From the NCBI RefSeq assembly GCF_020073745.1, contig NZ_JAIRAU010000056.1, forward strand, positions 186,001 to 250,000: a stretch of 64,000 nucleotides of DNA, written 5' to 3'. Both the position numbers and the translations under genes were made by a program. Origin of the DNA: Nannocystis pusilla (GTDB lineage Bacteria; Myxococcota_A; Polyangia; Nannocystales; Nannocystaceae). Below the pieces are notes generated by a model. That model saw only the letters and a program-made list of their open reading frames with translations, was not told the origin of the DNA and did no database searches. Positions 41,212-50,013 of the stretch are shown piece by piece. Every line of letters starts with the position of its first letter. Positions within the stretch are counted from its first letter, which is position 1.

Positions 41212-41898
41212 ATGTCGTCCTTGCTTGCGATGCTGTGTGCGGCGGCGCTGGCCGCGGGGTCCGCCGGAGAAGCCCGAGGAGACGTCGCTGCGAACGTACC
41301 GCAGACGCAGATCCGGGCGGTGGTGGTGCTGGTGGTGCTGGGAGACTTTCCGGCCGAGCTCGTCGACGACGTCGCGGCGGCGCTGCGCGAGACCTATCAG
41401 GTGGAGGTGCAGCGGCGGTCGCCGATCGCGTTGCCGAAGTCGGCATGGTACGCGCCGCGCAAGCGTTACCGCGCGGACGCGCTGCTCGAGCACCTGCGCG
41501 CGCAGGTGGCCGGGACCCCGCCGGGGACGCGGATCCTCGGGCTCACGTCGGTCGACATCTCGACGAGCAAGGGGAAGATCGCCGACTGGGGCGTGTTCGG
41601 GCTCGGCGAACTCGGCGGGACGGCTGCGGTGGTCTCGGGCCATCGCTTGTGGCGCAAGACGAAGGACCCGGCGAAGATCGCGTGGCGGGTGACGAACACG
41701 GCGGTGCACGAGGTCGGCCACGTGCTCGGCCTCGATCACTGCGGCGAGCCGCGCTGCGTGATGCTCGACGCCGAGGGCGGGATCGAGAACACCGACGACT
41801 CGACCGGCGGACCGGGGCCGAGCTGCACGGCGCTGCTCGACGCGCGCGCGCCCCTGCGTCCGCGCGGGGCGGTGGTGCGAGGTCCGTCGGCGCATTGA
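41212..41898 (+). CDS. Archaemetzincin family metallopeptidase
   Basis: A 228-residue protein with a signal-like N-terminus (cleavage near residue 22). The zinc motif is HEVGHVLGLDH (His166, Glu167, His170, His176) followed by Cys177 and CVM (Cys182, Met184), matching the archaemetzincin pattern HExxHxxGxxxC-x4-C-x-M. The usual later CxxC is reduced to a single Cys (PSCTALLDA), so the second zinc site may be incomplete. Archaemetzincins are small aminopeptidase-type metalloproteases with unknown substrates. Export, if the N-terminus is real, would be unusual. Confidence 0.85.
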   Translation: MSSLLAMLCAAALAAGSAGEARGDVAANVPQTQIRAVVVLVVLGDFPAELVDDVAAALRETYQVEVQRRSPIALPKSAWYAPRKRYRADALLEHLRAQVAGTPPGTRILGLTSVDISTSKGKIADWGVFGLGELGGTAAVVSGHRLWRKTKDPAKIAWRVTNTAVHEVGHVLGLDHCGEPRCVMLDAEGGIENTDDSTGGPGPSCTALLDARAPLRPRGAVVRGPSAH

Positions 41899-42033
41899 TG
41901 CGAGACCGACGGCGGTGAGGAGGCGCGATGTTGCTCGCGCGTGCGCGACGTGCGGGGTCGACGAGGACGCGGCGAGGTCGCGAGCAAGTGCGCGCCTTGA
42001 CGCGGCCCGGGGCTCCGCGTTACGCCGGGCGCT

Positions 42034-42231
42034 GTGTCGCTCGGCTCGCTGGCGCTGCTGACGGACCTCTATCAAATCACGATGGCCTGCGGCTACTGGC
42101 AGCTGGGGCGCGCGGACGAGGAGGCGGTGTTCAACCTGTTCTTCCGCCGGGCGCCGTTCCGCGGCAGCCATGCGATCGCGGCCGGGCTTCAGGACGCGCT
42201 GCAGGCGGCGAACACGGCGACGTCGATGTAG
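42034..42231 (+). pseudogene. Truncated nicotinate phosphoribosyltransferase, 5' fragment
   Basis: Only about 57 residues match: LLTDLYQITMACGYW, EAVFNLFFRRAPFRGSHAIAAGLQDALQ, the start of NAPRTase, which normally has some 400-480 residues. Beyond 42203 the sequence changes without a frameshift to the antisense of the last residues of the M1 peptidase gene, and the frame closes at 42231. A TTGACG/TTACGC pair 17 bases apart (41997-42025) upstream may be the old promoter. The enzyme would convert nicotinate to its mononucleotide for NAD synthesis. The fragment cannot be active. Confidence 0.85.
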
Positions 42232-45200
42232 TCGGCGACGGGGACCTCGGTCTCGTCGCCGAGCTCGGAGGCCCGCAGCTTGCGCGCGGCGACGGTGAAG
42301 CGGACGCGGTGCTTGTCGCCCTCGGGGGTGACCTCGGCCGAGACGACCTTGTTGTCGTAGAGGGTGATCGTCTCGAACATGTCCTCGATGAGGTACTGGT
42401 AGTCGGCCGGGGTGACCTCCTTGAGGATGGCGACGAGCTCGCGGGTGGTGGTGAAGGGGGCGCTCTGGAACCCGACCTGCTTGATGTAGCGGGCGAGGGC
42501 GGCGTTCAGCACGTCCTCGCCGATGTAGTCGGCGAGCGCGTACCAGATCAGCGAGCCCTTCTGATAGTGGATGTACTGCTGGTTCTCGTTGAGCATCAGC
42601 GGCAGCTCCTTCTTCTTCTCGTCGCTGCGGCCGCCGAGGTAGCCCTTGAGCTCGTAGGCGAGGAACTTGTGCATCTTGTCCTTGCCGTACTCCTTCTCCA
42701 TCACCTTGAGCGCCGAGTACTGTGACAGCGACTCGGACAGCATGGTGGCGCCCTGGACGTTGGCGCCGATGACCTGGTGGGCCCACCACTGGTGCGCGAC
42801 CTCGTGGGCGGTGACGTAGAACGGATAGTCGATGTCCTCGGGGTCGTCGGGGCGCACGCGGGCGATGAAGCCGATCGCCTCCGAGTAGGGGATCGTGTTG
42901 GGGAACGACTGGGCGAAGCTGGCGTAGCGCGGGAACTCGAGGATCCGCACCTGGCGGTGCTGGTACGGGCTGAAGTTGGTGGTGAAGTAGGTCAGCGACT
43001 TCTTCACCGAGTCGATCATGCGGTCGAGGTTGTACTCGTGGCCGGGGTGGTAGTAGACCTCGATGTCGACGTCGTTCCACTTGTCGCGCCGCACCTCGTA
43101 GCGAGCCGACAGGAACGAGTAGAAGTTGAGGATCTTGCTGTCCATCGCGTAGGCGAAGCAGCGCCGGCCGTCCTCCGTCCACTCCTTCTGCAGGTAGCCG
43201 GGGGCGATGGCGATCTGGTCGGGGTCGGTGCACACGGTCCCGGCGAACTCGATCCAGTCGGAGTCGGTGGCGATGTACGTGTTGGCCCGCGCGGCCTCGT
43301 CGTCGATCGAGGGCATGCGCTCGCGCTCGGGGAGGTCGTGCTCCTTGCGGTCGTCGTCGTTCTCGAGCTCGAGGCCGCGGTTGTAGCCGATCGACGGCAC
43401 GACGGCGTCGCTCGACACGAAGGTGCCGTTCTCGACGAGCGCGGTGGCCCGGCCGCCGTTGGCGAAGCCCTCGAGCCGGTCGGCGAGGTCGAAGTGCAGC
43501 ACCAGCTCGCCGCCGGGCGCGAGCGGCTCGGCCAGGCGGTGGATCATGTAGCGGAGCCGCTTGTCGTCGTGCTCGACCTCGGAGGCGCGGTCGAAGCGGA
43601 GCTCGCGGACCGTCAGCTCGTCGCGCAGGTACACGTGGACGGCCGGAATGGCGACACCTGTCTTGTTGACCAGGCGCAGGGTGCCCTTGTAGGTGGCCTG
43701 CCCGCGCGTCGGGTCGAGGTCGGCGCGCACGTCGGCGGCGACGATCCGCGGCTGCGGCAGGTGCTCGTACTGCTTGTACTCGCGCTCGTACACGGCGCGC
43801 AACTCCTCCTCGTCGTCCTGGTCGCGGAAGCGGTTGAGGCCGTGGGTGTTGTGGCGGATGAACGCGAACAGGCCGATGAAGGCGACCAGCAGCCCGACGG
43901 TGGCGCCGAGCCACGGCCGGGTGACGCGCGCGCGAGCCAGGCGCAGGCGCATGCGCAAGCCGTGGACCTGACCGCGGACCAGGAACAGGCGGGCGACGGC
44001 CATGAGCAGGCCGGCGAACGCGAAGTAGTAGGCCGTGAACCACATCCAGGCGGCCAGGCTCGGGCCGTAGCGGTTCATGTCGGAGTAGACGGGGTCGGGG
44101 AACTGGCCGAAGCGGAACAGGTTGTCGTGCACGCCCCAGAACCGCAGCACCAGCGTCATCAAGTAGTAGGCGATGATGAGGCCGTTGCCGACGAGCTTCT
44201 GGTTGGTGACGACGTGGATGAAGAACGCCAGCAAGGTGATGAGCACGATGCCGGGGAAGGTGACGCCGTAGACGTAGCCGAGGTAGACGTCGAGCTCGAA
44301 GTTGGTGTAGCCCTTGACCGCCTGCACGCCGATGCCGGCGAGGATCAGCGCGCCGAGCAGGGTGGCCTCGACGAGCAGCAGGGCGCCGACCTTGCTGGCG
44401 AACACGAGGACGCCGGGCGTCGGCGTGGCGTCGACGAGCTGATCGCACTTGAGCGCCCGCTCGCGCCACACCAGCTCGCCGGCGTACATCGCGGAGATGA
44501 TGAGGTAGAACAGACCGGCGCCGCTGATGACCTCGATCATCGTGTAGGTGACCGGGTACACCGCGGTGCCGTACATGAGGTCGGCGTAGAAGGCGTTGAC
44601 GACGGTCATCAGCACGGCGATGGCGCCGAGGGCCAAAAAGGCGCGGTCGCGGACGATGCTGCGGTAGTGCAGCCGGACCAGCGCGCCGACGCGGGCGAGC
44701 TCGACGCGGGCGCCGGCGACCGGCGTGACGCGCACCAGCCCGGCCGGGGCGCGCACCTCGGGGAGCTCGACCGCCGCGGCCTTGCCGGGCTTGCGCGCGC
44801 GCGTGAAGGCCTCCATGCGGAACAGGCGGTAGGCGCCGAGCAGGATGACGACGCCGACGCCGATCCACAGCAGCCGGTTGAGCAGGAACACGCCGTCGAG
44901 CGGCAACAGCAGGCTGTTCTTCTCGGTGACGGTCCAGTAGCGGTTGACCAGCTCGGTGGCGTTGAAGCCGAACGGGTCGAGCAGGGCGGCCAGCCGCTCC
45001 TGCTCGATGTCGCTGATCAGGCTGTTGGCGATCGAGTAGCCGATGAAGAGGACGACGCCCTGGATGTAGACGGCGACGAAGCTGCGGGTCAGCACGCCGA
45101 CGGCGAAGAACAGGGCGCTGGCGAACAGGCCGGTCGGGACGACGTAGACGAGGACGGGCCAGAGGTAGGTGCCGAGCGGGACGGGGCCGATCTTGTCGGC

Positions 45201-45608
45201 GGGGAGCCAGGGCATGTGCGCGCCGAACCACAGGCCGAACGAGCTGCAGGCGAGCACCAGCACCGTGACGAGGTAGGCGCCGAGGAAGCGGCCGAACACG
45301 AACGCCGGCTTGCGCAGGCGGGTGGTGAACAGCAGCTCGTGGGTCTTGTACTCGAAGTCGCGCAGGACCGCGGTGCCGGCGATGGCAGAGGTGAAGATCG
45401 TGCCGACCAGCGTGAACACCATGACGGCGGTGCTCACCAGCCACGGCGCGTTGTTCAGCACCTTGCCGCCGGCGCCGCCGAAGCGGACGACGTCGGTGCT
45501 GATGGCGAGGAAGCCGAACAGCGCCATGGCGAGGGCGAACACGTAGGTCACCGGCCGGCGCAGGTGGTAGCGCACCTCGAAGGCGGCGAAGCTCAGCAGC
45601 TGGTTCAT
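42189..45608 (-). CDS. ABC permease fused to M1 aminopeptidase, shortened C-terminus
   Basis: A 1139-residue protein. Residues 1 to about 580 are two halves of an ABC-2-type permease with roughly 12 membrane helices. Residues about 620-1139 form a periplasmic/extracytoplasmic M1-type peptidase with zinc motif HEVAH (His935, Glu936, His939) and a downstream Glu in MLSESLSQYSA. This ABC permease/M1 fusion family usually ends with a further 50 or so residues of beta structure after VDVGVFA. Here the protein stops just after that point (YIDVAVFAACSAS), and the last residues are antisense to the NAPRTase remnant, so the C-terminal end looks deleted. The ATPase subunit is coupled upstream. Confidence 0.85.
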   Translation of the reverse strand: MNQLLSFAAFEVRYHLRRPVTYVFALAMALFGFLAISTDVVRFGGAGGKVLNNAPWLVSTAVMVFTLVGTIFTSAIAGTAVLRDFEYKTHELLFTTRLRKPAFVFGRFLGAYLVTVLVLACSSFGLWFGAHMPWLPADKIGPVPLGTYLWPVLVYVVPTGLFASALFFAVGVLTRSFVAVYIQGVVLFIGYSIANSLISDIEQERLAALLDPFGFNATELVNRYWTVTEKNSLLLPLDGVFLLNRLLWIGVGVVILLGAYRLFRMEAFTRARKPGKAAAVELPEVRAPAGLVRVTPVAGARVELARVGALVRLHYRSIVRDRAFLALGAIAVLMTVVNAFYADLMYGTAVYPVTYTMIEVISGAGLFYLIISAMYAGELVWRERALKCDQLVDATPTPGVLVFASKVGALLLVEATLLGALILAGIGVQAVKGYTNFELDVYLGYVYGVTFPGIVLITLLAFFIHVVTNQKLVGNGLIIAYYLMTLVLRFWGVHDNLFRFGQFPDPVYSDMNRYGPSLAAWMWFTAYYFAFAGLLMAVARLFLVRGQVHGLRMRLRLARARVTRPWLGATVGLLVAFIGLFAFIRHNTHGLNRFRDQDDEEELRAVYEREYKQYEHLPQPRIVAADVRADLDPTRGQATYKGTLRLVNKTGVAIPAVHVYLRDELTVRELRFDRASEVEHDDKRLRYMIHRLAEPLAPGGELVLHFDLADRLEGFANGGRATALVENGTFVSSDAVVPSIGYNRGLELENDDDRKEHDLPERERMPSIDDEAARANTYIATDSDWIEFAGTVCTDPDQIAIAPGYLQKEWTEDGRRCFAYAMDSKILNFYSFLSARYEVRRDKWNDVDIEVYYHPGHEYNLDRMIDSVKKSLTYFTTNFSPYQHRQVRILEFPRYASFAQSFPNTIPYSEAIGFIARVRPDDPEDIDYPFYVTAHEVAHQWWAHQVIGANVQGATMLSESLSQYSALKVMEKEYGKDKMHKFLAYELKGYLGGRSDEKKKELPLMLNENQQYIHYQKGSLIWYALADYIGEDVLNAALARYIKQVGFQSAPFTTTRELVAILKEVTPADYQYLIEDMFETITLYDNKVVSAEVTPEGDKHRVRFTVAARKLRASELGDETEVPVADYIDVAVFAACSAS

Positions 45609-46501
45609 GCCGCCTCCGAGGCCGCGCCCTGGGCCGCGCCGGTGATGTGGTAGAAGTACACGTCCTCGAGGTCGGGCTCGACGCTCTCGAACTCGGGCCC
45701 CGGCGAGCCCTCGTGGTAGACGTGGATCACCGGGCGACCGGTGACGAGCCGGGTCGAGATGACGCGCAGCCGCTTCTGCATGTCGTCGAGCTCGGCCCGG
45801 GCGACGACGCGGCGCCAGATCTTGCCGCGCAGGCCGCCGACGACGGCCTCGGGCGCGCCGCTGAACTTGACCTCACCGGCGGCGATGATGGCGAACTGAC
45901 TGCACAGCTCGCGCACGTCCTCGACGATGTGGGTGCTGAGGATGACGACCACGTCGTCACCGATGTCGGCCAGCAAATTGAGGAAGCGGTGGCGCTCGGT
46001 CGGGTCGAGGCCGGCGGTCGGCTCGTCGACGATGACCAGCTGCGGCCGGCCCAGCAGGGCGATGGCGATCCCGAGCCGCTGCTTCATGCCGCCCGAGTAG
46101 CCGCCGACGGCGTTCTTGCGCGCGGCGGTGAGGTTGGTCTGCTCGAGCAGCGCGGCGACCTGGGTCCGGCGCTGCTTCGGGTCGACGATGCCCTTCAGCA
46201 CCGCGAAGTGGTCGAGGATCGCCTCGGCGCTGAGGTTGGGGTAGAGCCCGAACTCCTGCGGCAGGTAGCCGAGGACGCCGCGCAGCCGATCCTTTTGAGT
46301 CAGGACGTCGATGTCGCCGAACCGCACGCTGCCGCCGTCCGGATCCTGCAAGGTGGCGATCGTCCGCATGAGGGTCGACTTGCCGGCGCCGTTGGGCCCG
46401 AGCAGCCCGAACATGCCGGCGCCGATCGTGAGGTCGACCCCGCGGAGAGCGCGGACGCCGTTGGGATAGGTCTTCGAGAGGTTGCGGATCTGGAGCTGCA
46501 T
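45605..46501 (-). CDS. ABC transporter ATP-binding protein
   Basis: A 298-residue ATPase. Walker A GPNGAGKST is at residues 35-43, followed by the Q-loop (YLPQEFGLYPNLSA), the signature YSGGMKQRL, Walker B (LVIVDEP) and the H-loop (STHIVED). The C-terminal extension (about 220-298) is typical of subunits serving ABC-2 permeases. The stop overlaps the start of the permease/M1 gene (ATGA). ATG 46501 was chosen because the preceding upstream residues do not match the family. The complex probably exports or modifies peptides at the cell envelope. Confidence 0.92.
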   Translation of the reverse strand: MQLQIRNLSKTYPNGVRALRGVDLTIGAGMFGLLGPNGAGKSTLMRTIATLQDPDGGSVRFGDIDVLTQKDRLRGVLGYLPQEFGLYPNLSAEAILDHFAVLKGIVDPKQRRTQVAALLEQTNLTAARKNAVGGYSGGMKQRLGIAIALLGRPQLVIVDEPTAGLDPTERHRFLNLLADIGDDVVVILSTHIVEDVRELCSQFAIIAAGEVKFSGAPEAVVGGLRGKIWRRVVARAELDDMQKRLRVISTRLVTGRPVIHVYHEGSPGPEFESVEPDLEDVYFYHITGAAQGAASEAA

Positions 46502-46581
46502 GCGCGGTCCTGCTCGGAGCATATCCGAGGCCCCGATTGGACTGCCTGGAGCAGTTCGCAGTTTCGCGCGCGCACGACAAA

Positions 46582-46610
46582 GCCCCGTCGGCGCAGACCG
46601 CCGACGGGGC
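46582..46610 (-). terminator. Intrinsic terminator of the small gene at 46638
   Basis: A perfect 12-base-pair stem (gccccgtcggcg at 46582-46593 with cgccgacggggc at 46599-46610) and a 5-base loop. Read leftward, the stem is followed by TTTGTCG, so it terminates transcripts of the 46638-46952 gene. The short T run makes it moderate in strength. Confidence 0.75.
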
Positions 46611-46637
46611 ACGGGCGCGAGGCGCCGAGTCACTCGT

Positions 46638-46952
46638 TCATTGGACCAGGACCGCGACGCGGCGCGAGTCGCTGCCGTCCCACAAGGCGTTGTAAAGCGT
46701 CTTGCCTTCCTTCTTGCCGGCGTGCTGACCGACCCCGAGGATCCGGAACTCGTCCGACTCGCGGCGGTAGAAGATCGAGACGTGGTGAGTGCCCTTGCCG
46801 AAAGTGACGTGAGCGACAGTGAGCTTCTTGCCCGCGATCTTGACGGTGATCTGCTGCCCGCCGAAGCCCGGGTTGTCGTTGAACTGATTGAGCTTGTCGC
46901 GCTCGTTGTTGTCGATGTGCTCGTTGACGTTCTCCGCGATCGTAACCGGCAT
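46638..46952 (-). CDS. Small hypothetical protein, monocistronic
   Basis: A 104-residue soluble protein. The start has a strong GGAGGGGAGTGG purine run ahead of ATG 46952, and the gene has its own terminator. The sequence is lower in GC than its neighbours and contains more Lys, Asn and Glu (ENVNEHIDNNERDKLNQFNDNPGFGG, GKGTHHVSIFYRRESDEFRILGVGQHAGKKEGKT). No family is recognised. The shape (about 100 residues, mixed alpha/beta, basic C-terminus) does not clearly match a toxin. Good expression signals argue for a real, possibly abundant, product. Confidence 0.75.
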   Translation of the reverse strand: MPVTIAENVNEHIDNNERDKLNQFNDNPGFGGQQITVKIAGKKLTVAHVTFGKGTHHVSIFYRRESDEFRILGVGQHAGKKEGKTLYNALWDGSDSRRVAVLVQ

Positions 46953-47086
46953 CCACTCCCCTCCGAGGCCTATAGGGCACCTCAGCCGCCCGGCCGTGTC
47001 AAGGCGGACGCCCCGACGACGAGATCGCGCAGTGCCCTCGCGCGCGCGGACGGGCGCCGTGCTAGTCTCGTCGACTGAACTGGCTT

Positions 47087-48103
47087 ATGCGGCGGTCCTC
47101 ACGCTCGATCCTCGCCCCCGCCTGCGTGCTCGCGCTCGCGGCCTGCAACGAACACCGATACGGCTTTTACCCCGGCACCGAGACCGACGGTGAGTTCACG
47201 TCGACGATCTCCACCACCGACGGGCTGCCGACCACGCTGGGCCCGACGTCGATCAGCCCGACGACGGTCAGCCCGACGACGGTCAGCCCGACGTCGGTGA
47301 CGATCACCACCACCGAGACGACGGCGACCGTGACGACGGACCCGACGTTCACGGTGACCACCGAGTCCCCCCACGAGTGCGAATTGGTGCTGCCCGCGGT
47401 GGTGCCGATCCACCAGAACACCTCGCTCTCGGCCCAGGGCGACGACTTCTCGCTGAGCTGCGGCGGGGTCGGCGGCACCGACATCGGTGTGGTGTGGACG
47501 GCGCCGGCCACCGGCCGCTACCAGTTCGACACCATCGGCTCGACCTTCGACTCGCTGCTGGCGGTGCTCGAGGGGACCTGCTCCGGCAAGGAGCTGGCCT
47601 GCGACGACGACAGCGGCGGCAACCTGACGTCGAAGGTGCAGGTCGACCTGTTGGCCGGCCAGACGGTGACCCTCGTGATCGACAGCTTCGGCCAGAGCAA
47701 CGCGGAGGTGCTGTTCAACATCACCGAGGTGCCGGTCGAGAGCGTCTGCCCCGACGCCGTGTTCGACCCGGTCGTGCCGATCACCATCGACGGCCAGACG
47801 CTCGGCGCGCCCAACGCCCGCGGCGGCGCCTGCGGCGGCTCGGATTCGCCCGAGATCGAGGCGATGTGGACGGCCCCGTTCGAGGGCCTGTTCGTGTTCG
47901 AGGTGATCGAGGCCGACTTCGACCCGGTGCTCTACCTGCTCGACAGCTCGTGCAACGGCCCCGAGTTCGTGTGCAACAACGACTCCAGCGGGCCGTTCCC
48001 GGCCGTGAGCGTGTTCATGTTCGCCGGCCAGACGGTGGTCCTGGTGGTCGACGGCGTCGGCGGCTCCGCCGGCAAGTTCCTGCTGTCGATCCACGAGGGC
48101 TGA
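47087..48103 (+). CDS. PPC-like-domain lipoprotein with Thr tether
   Basis: A 338-residue predicted lipoprotein (Cys20, LALAAC). Residues about 32-95 are a Thr/Ser/Pro tether. Two similar modules follow (about 100-205 and 215-335), each with a conserved pattern DIGVVWTAPATGRYQFDTIGSTFDSLLAVL and a Cys-flanked loop (CSGKELACDDDSGG; CNGPEFVCNNDSSG), typical of bacterial pre-peptidase C-terminal (PPC) beta-sandwich domains. Such domains usually flank proteases but can be free-standing binding modules. Function unknown. The gene ends 20 bases before a repeat array. Confidence 0.85.
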   Translation: MRRSSRSILAPACVLALAACNEHRYGFYPGTETDGEFTSTISTTDGLPTTLGPTSISPTTVSPTTVSPTSVTITTTETTATVTTDPTFTVTTESPHECELVLPAVVPIHQNTSLSAQGDDFSLSCGGVGGTDIGVVWTAPATGRYQFDTIGSTFDSLLAVLEGTCSGKELACDDDSGGNLTSKVQVDLLAGQTVTLVIDSFGQSNAEVLFNITEVPVESVCPDAVFDPVVPITIDGQTLGAPNARGGACGGSDSPEIEAMWTAPFEGLFVFEVIEADFDPVLYLLDSSCNGPEFVCNNDSSGPFPAVSVFMFAGQTVVLVVDGVGGSAGKFLLSIHEG

Positions 48104-48123
48104 GGCCGGCGAGGCCTCGAGGG

Positions 48124-48183
48124 CATGTCCTGACGAGCAGGAACGCGAGGATATGCCCGATCGGACATGTCCTCGCAGACAGC
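48124..48183. repeat. 14-base repeat array, four units, between convergent genes
   Basis: Units start at 48124, 48138, 48152 and 48166: catgtcctgacgag, caggaacgcgagga, tatgcccgatcgga, catgtcctcgcaga, then cagc. The array bridges the gap between the PPC-like lipoprotein and formate-THF ligase genes, which converge. Confidence 0.8.
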
Positions 48184-48188
48184 CGAGC

Positions 48189-49844
48189 TCACAGCCCGAT
48201 GGGCGCGCCGGTGACCGGGTCGAGGTCCATGTCGACGGCGTTGGGCCGGGCGCCGAGGGCCGGCAGGGTCGTCAGCTCGCCGGTCAGGACGGTGGCGAAG
48301 CCGGCCCCGGCGCGCACCAGCACGTCGCGCACCGGCAGGGTGAACGGCTTCGGCAGGCCGCCGTCGGCCGGGTCGTGGGTGGTGGCGAGGTGCGTCTTGG
48401 CGACGCACAGCTGCAGCTCGCCGAGGCCCCACTTCTCGATCTGCGCCAGGCGATTGCGCGCCGCCGGGGCCAGCTCGATGCCGGCGGCGCCGTAGACGTT
48501 GCGCGCCAGGCTGTCGAGCCGCTGCGCGAGCGGACCTGTCTCTTCGTACTGATAGCGGAGGTCGGTCGGGCGAGCCGCCTCGACGACCGCGCGCGCGAGC
48601 GCCTCGGCCCCGGCGCCGCCGTCGGCGAAGCCGGTGTGGACGGCGAAGCCGGCCCCGAACTCGCGGGCGATGCCCTCGACGACGGCGATCTCGGCCTCGG
48701 TGTCGGTGGGGAAGCGGTTGAGCGCGACGACCACCGGCGGGCCGAAGTTGGTGGCGATCCGCAGGTGGTGGCGCAGGTTGGCGGCGCCCTTCTCGACGGC
48801 GCTCACGTCCTCGGTGAGGACGGCCTGATCGAGCGGCTTGCCGAGCACGGCCCTGGCCAGGCCGGCGTGGACCTTGAGCGCGCGCACGGTGCAGACGACG
48901 ACGACGCAGGCGGGCCGCAGGTTGCCGAGCCGGGCCTTGATGTGGACGAACTTCTCGAGCCCGAGGTCGCTGCCGAAGCCGCACTCGGTGACGACCCACG
49001 GGGCGCGCGTGAGGGCCCAGCGGGTGGCGATCAGGCTGCTGTTGCCGTGGGCGATGTTGGCGAACGGACCGGCGTGCAGGAGCACCGGGGTGCCCTCGCT
49101 GGTGCGCGCGAGGGTGGGGTAGAGGGCGTCGCGCAGGAGCACGCTCATGGCCCCGGCGGCGCCGAGCTGCTCGGCCCGCACCGGCGCTCCGCCCTGGTCG
49201 GGCCCGAGGACGATGTTGCCGAGGCGCCTGCGCAGGTCGCCGCGATCGTGGGCGAGCGCGAGGATCGCCATGACCTCGCTGGCCTCGTTGATCTCGAAGA
49301 AGGACTCGCGCGGGACGCCGTTGAGCGGGCCGCCCAGGCCGGTGATGACCTTGCGCAGGCTGCCGTCGTTGACCGGGGTGACGCGCGAGAAGGCGATCCG
49401 CCCCGGGTCGATCTTCAAGGCGTTGCCGTGCCGCAGGTGGGCGTCGAGCATGGCGGCGAGGAGGTTGTGCGCGGCGCCGACGGCCTGCCCGTCGCCGGTG
49501 CCGCCGAGGTTGATGCGATCGGACGGGACGACCTGGGCCCGACCGCCGCCCGCGCCGCCGCCCTTGGCCCCGAACACCGGGCCGAGCGAGGGCTGGCGCA
49601 GGCACGTGAGCGCCGACTCGCCGATCTTCGCCAGGCCCATGCCGAGCGAGATCGAGGTGACCGTCTTGCCCTCGCCGAGCGGGGTCGGGGTGACGGCAGA
49701 GACGACGACGAGGTTGCCGTGCGCCGCGCCCTCGCCCGCGGCGAGGGTGTCGATCTTGGCGAAGTCGTGGCCGTAGGGGATATAGGCGCGGCTCTCGGGG
49801 TCGAGGCCGAGGTCGCGGGCGAGGTCGACGAGGCGGCGGTTCAT
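48189..49844 (-). CDS. fhs: Formate-tetrahydrofolate ligase
   Basis: A 551-residue enzyme with the FTHFS motifs: TPTPLGEGKTVTSISLGMGLAKIG (ATP-binding loop), RQPSLGPVFGAKGGGAGGG, HAGPFANIAHGNSSL and a C-terminal segment PVRDVLVRAGAGFATVLTGELTTLPALG. It condenses formate, ATP and tetrahydrofolate to 10-formyl-THF, feeding one-carbon metabolism. ATG 49844 is preferred; an in-frame start six codons earlier is possible. No other folate gene is adjacent. It converges with the PPC-like lipoprotein gene. Confidence 0.95.
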   Translation of the reverse strand: MNRRLVDLARDLGLDPESRAYIPYGHDFAKIDTLAAGEGAAHGNLVVVSAVTPTPLGEGKTVTSISLGMGLAKIGESALTCLRQPSLGPVFGAKGGGAGGGRAQVVPSDRINLGGTGDGQAVGAAHNLLAAMLDAHLRHGNALKIDPGRIAFSRVTPVNDGSLRKVITGLGGPLNGVPRESFFEINEASEVMAILALAHDRGDLRRRLGNIVLGPDQGGAPVRAEQLGAAGAMSVLLRDALYPTLARTSEGTPVLLHAGPFANIAHGNSSLIATRWALTRAPWVVTECGFGSDLGLEKFVHIKARLGNLRPACVVVVCTVRALKVHAGLARAVLGKPLDQAVLTEDVSAVEKGAANLRHHLRIATNFGPPVVVALNRFPTDTEAEIAVVEGIAREFGAGFAVHTGFADGGAGAEALARAVVEAARPTDLRYQYEETGPLAQRLDSLARNVYGAAGIELAPAARNRLAQIEKWGLGELQLCVAKTHLATTHDPADGGLPKPFTLPVRDVLVRAGAGFATVLTGELTTLPALGARPNAVDMDLDPVTGAPIGL

Positions 49845-50013
49845 CGCGGGATGGTGCCACACGCGGTCCGGGGCGGCAGGGCGAGGGCAGCGAGGGCGTG
49901 CGCGGCGTGAGGTCGACGAGCGACGCAGAACGGGGATCCCCGGCGCCGCCCCCGAAGTCCCCCGGCGCGGCGCGCGGCCGCACGCCCGCGGTGATGAGAT
50001 CTCTCGTGACGCC

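Noticed and set aside
42034..42231. A genuine 65-residue small protein.
   Set aside because: All recognisable residues are the N-terminus of NAPRTase and the rest is antisense to another gene; a truncated pseudogene explains it better.
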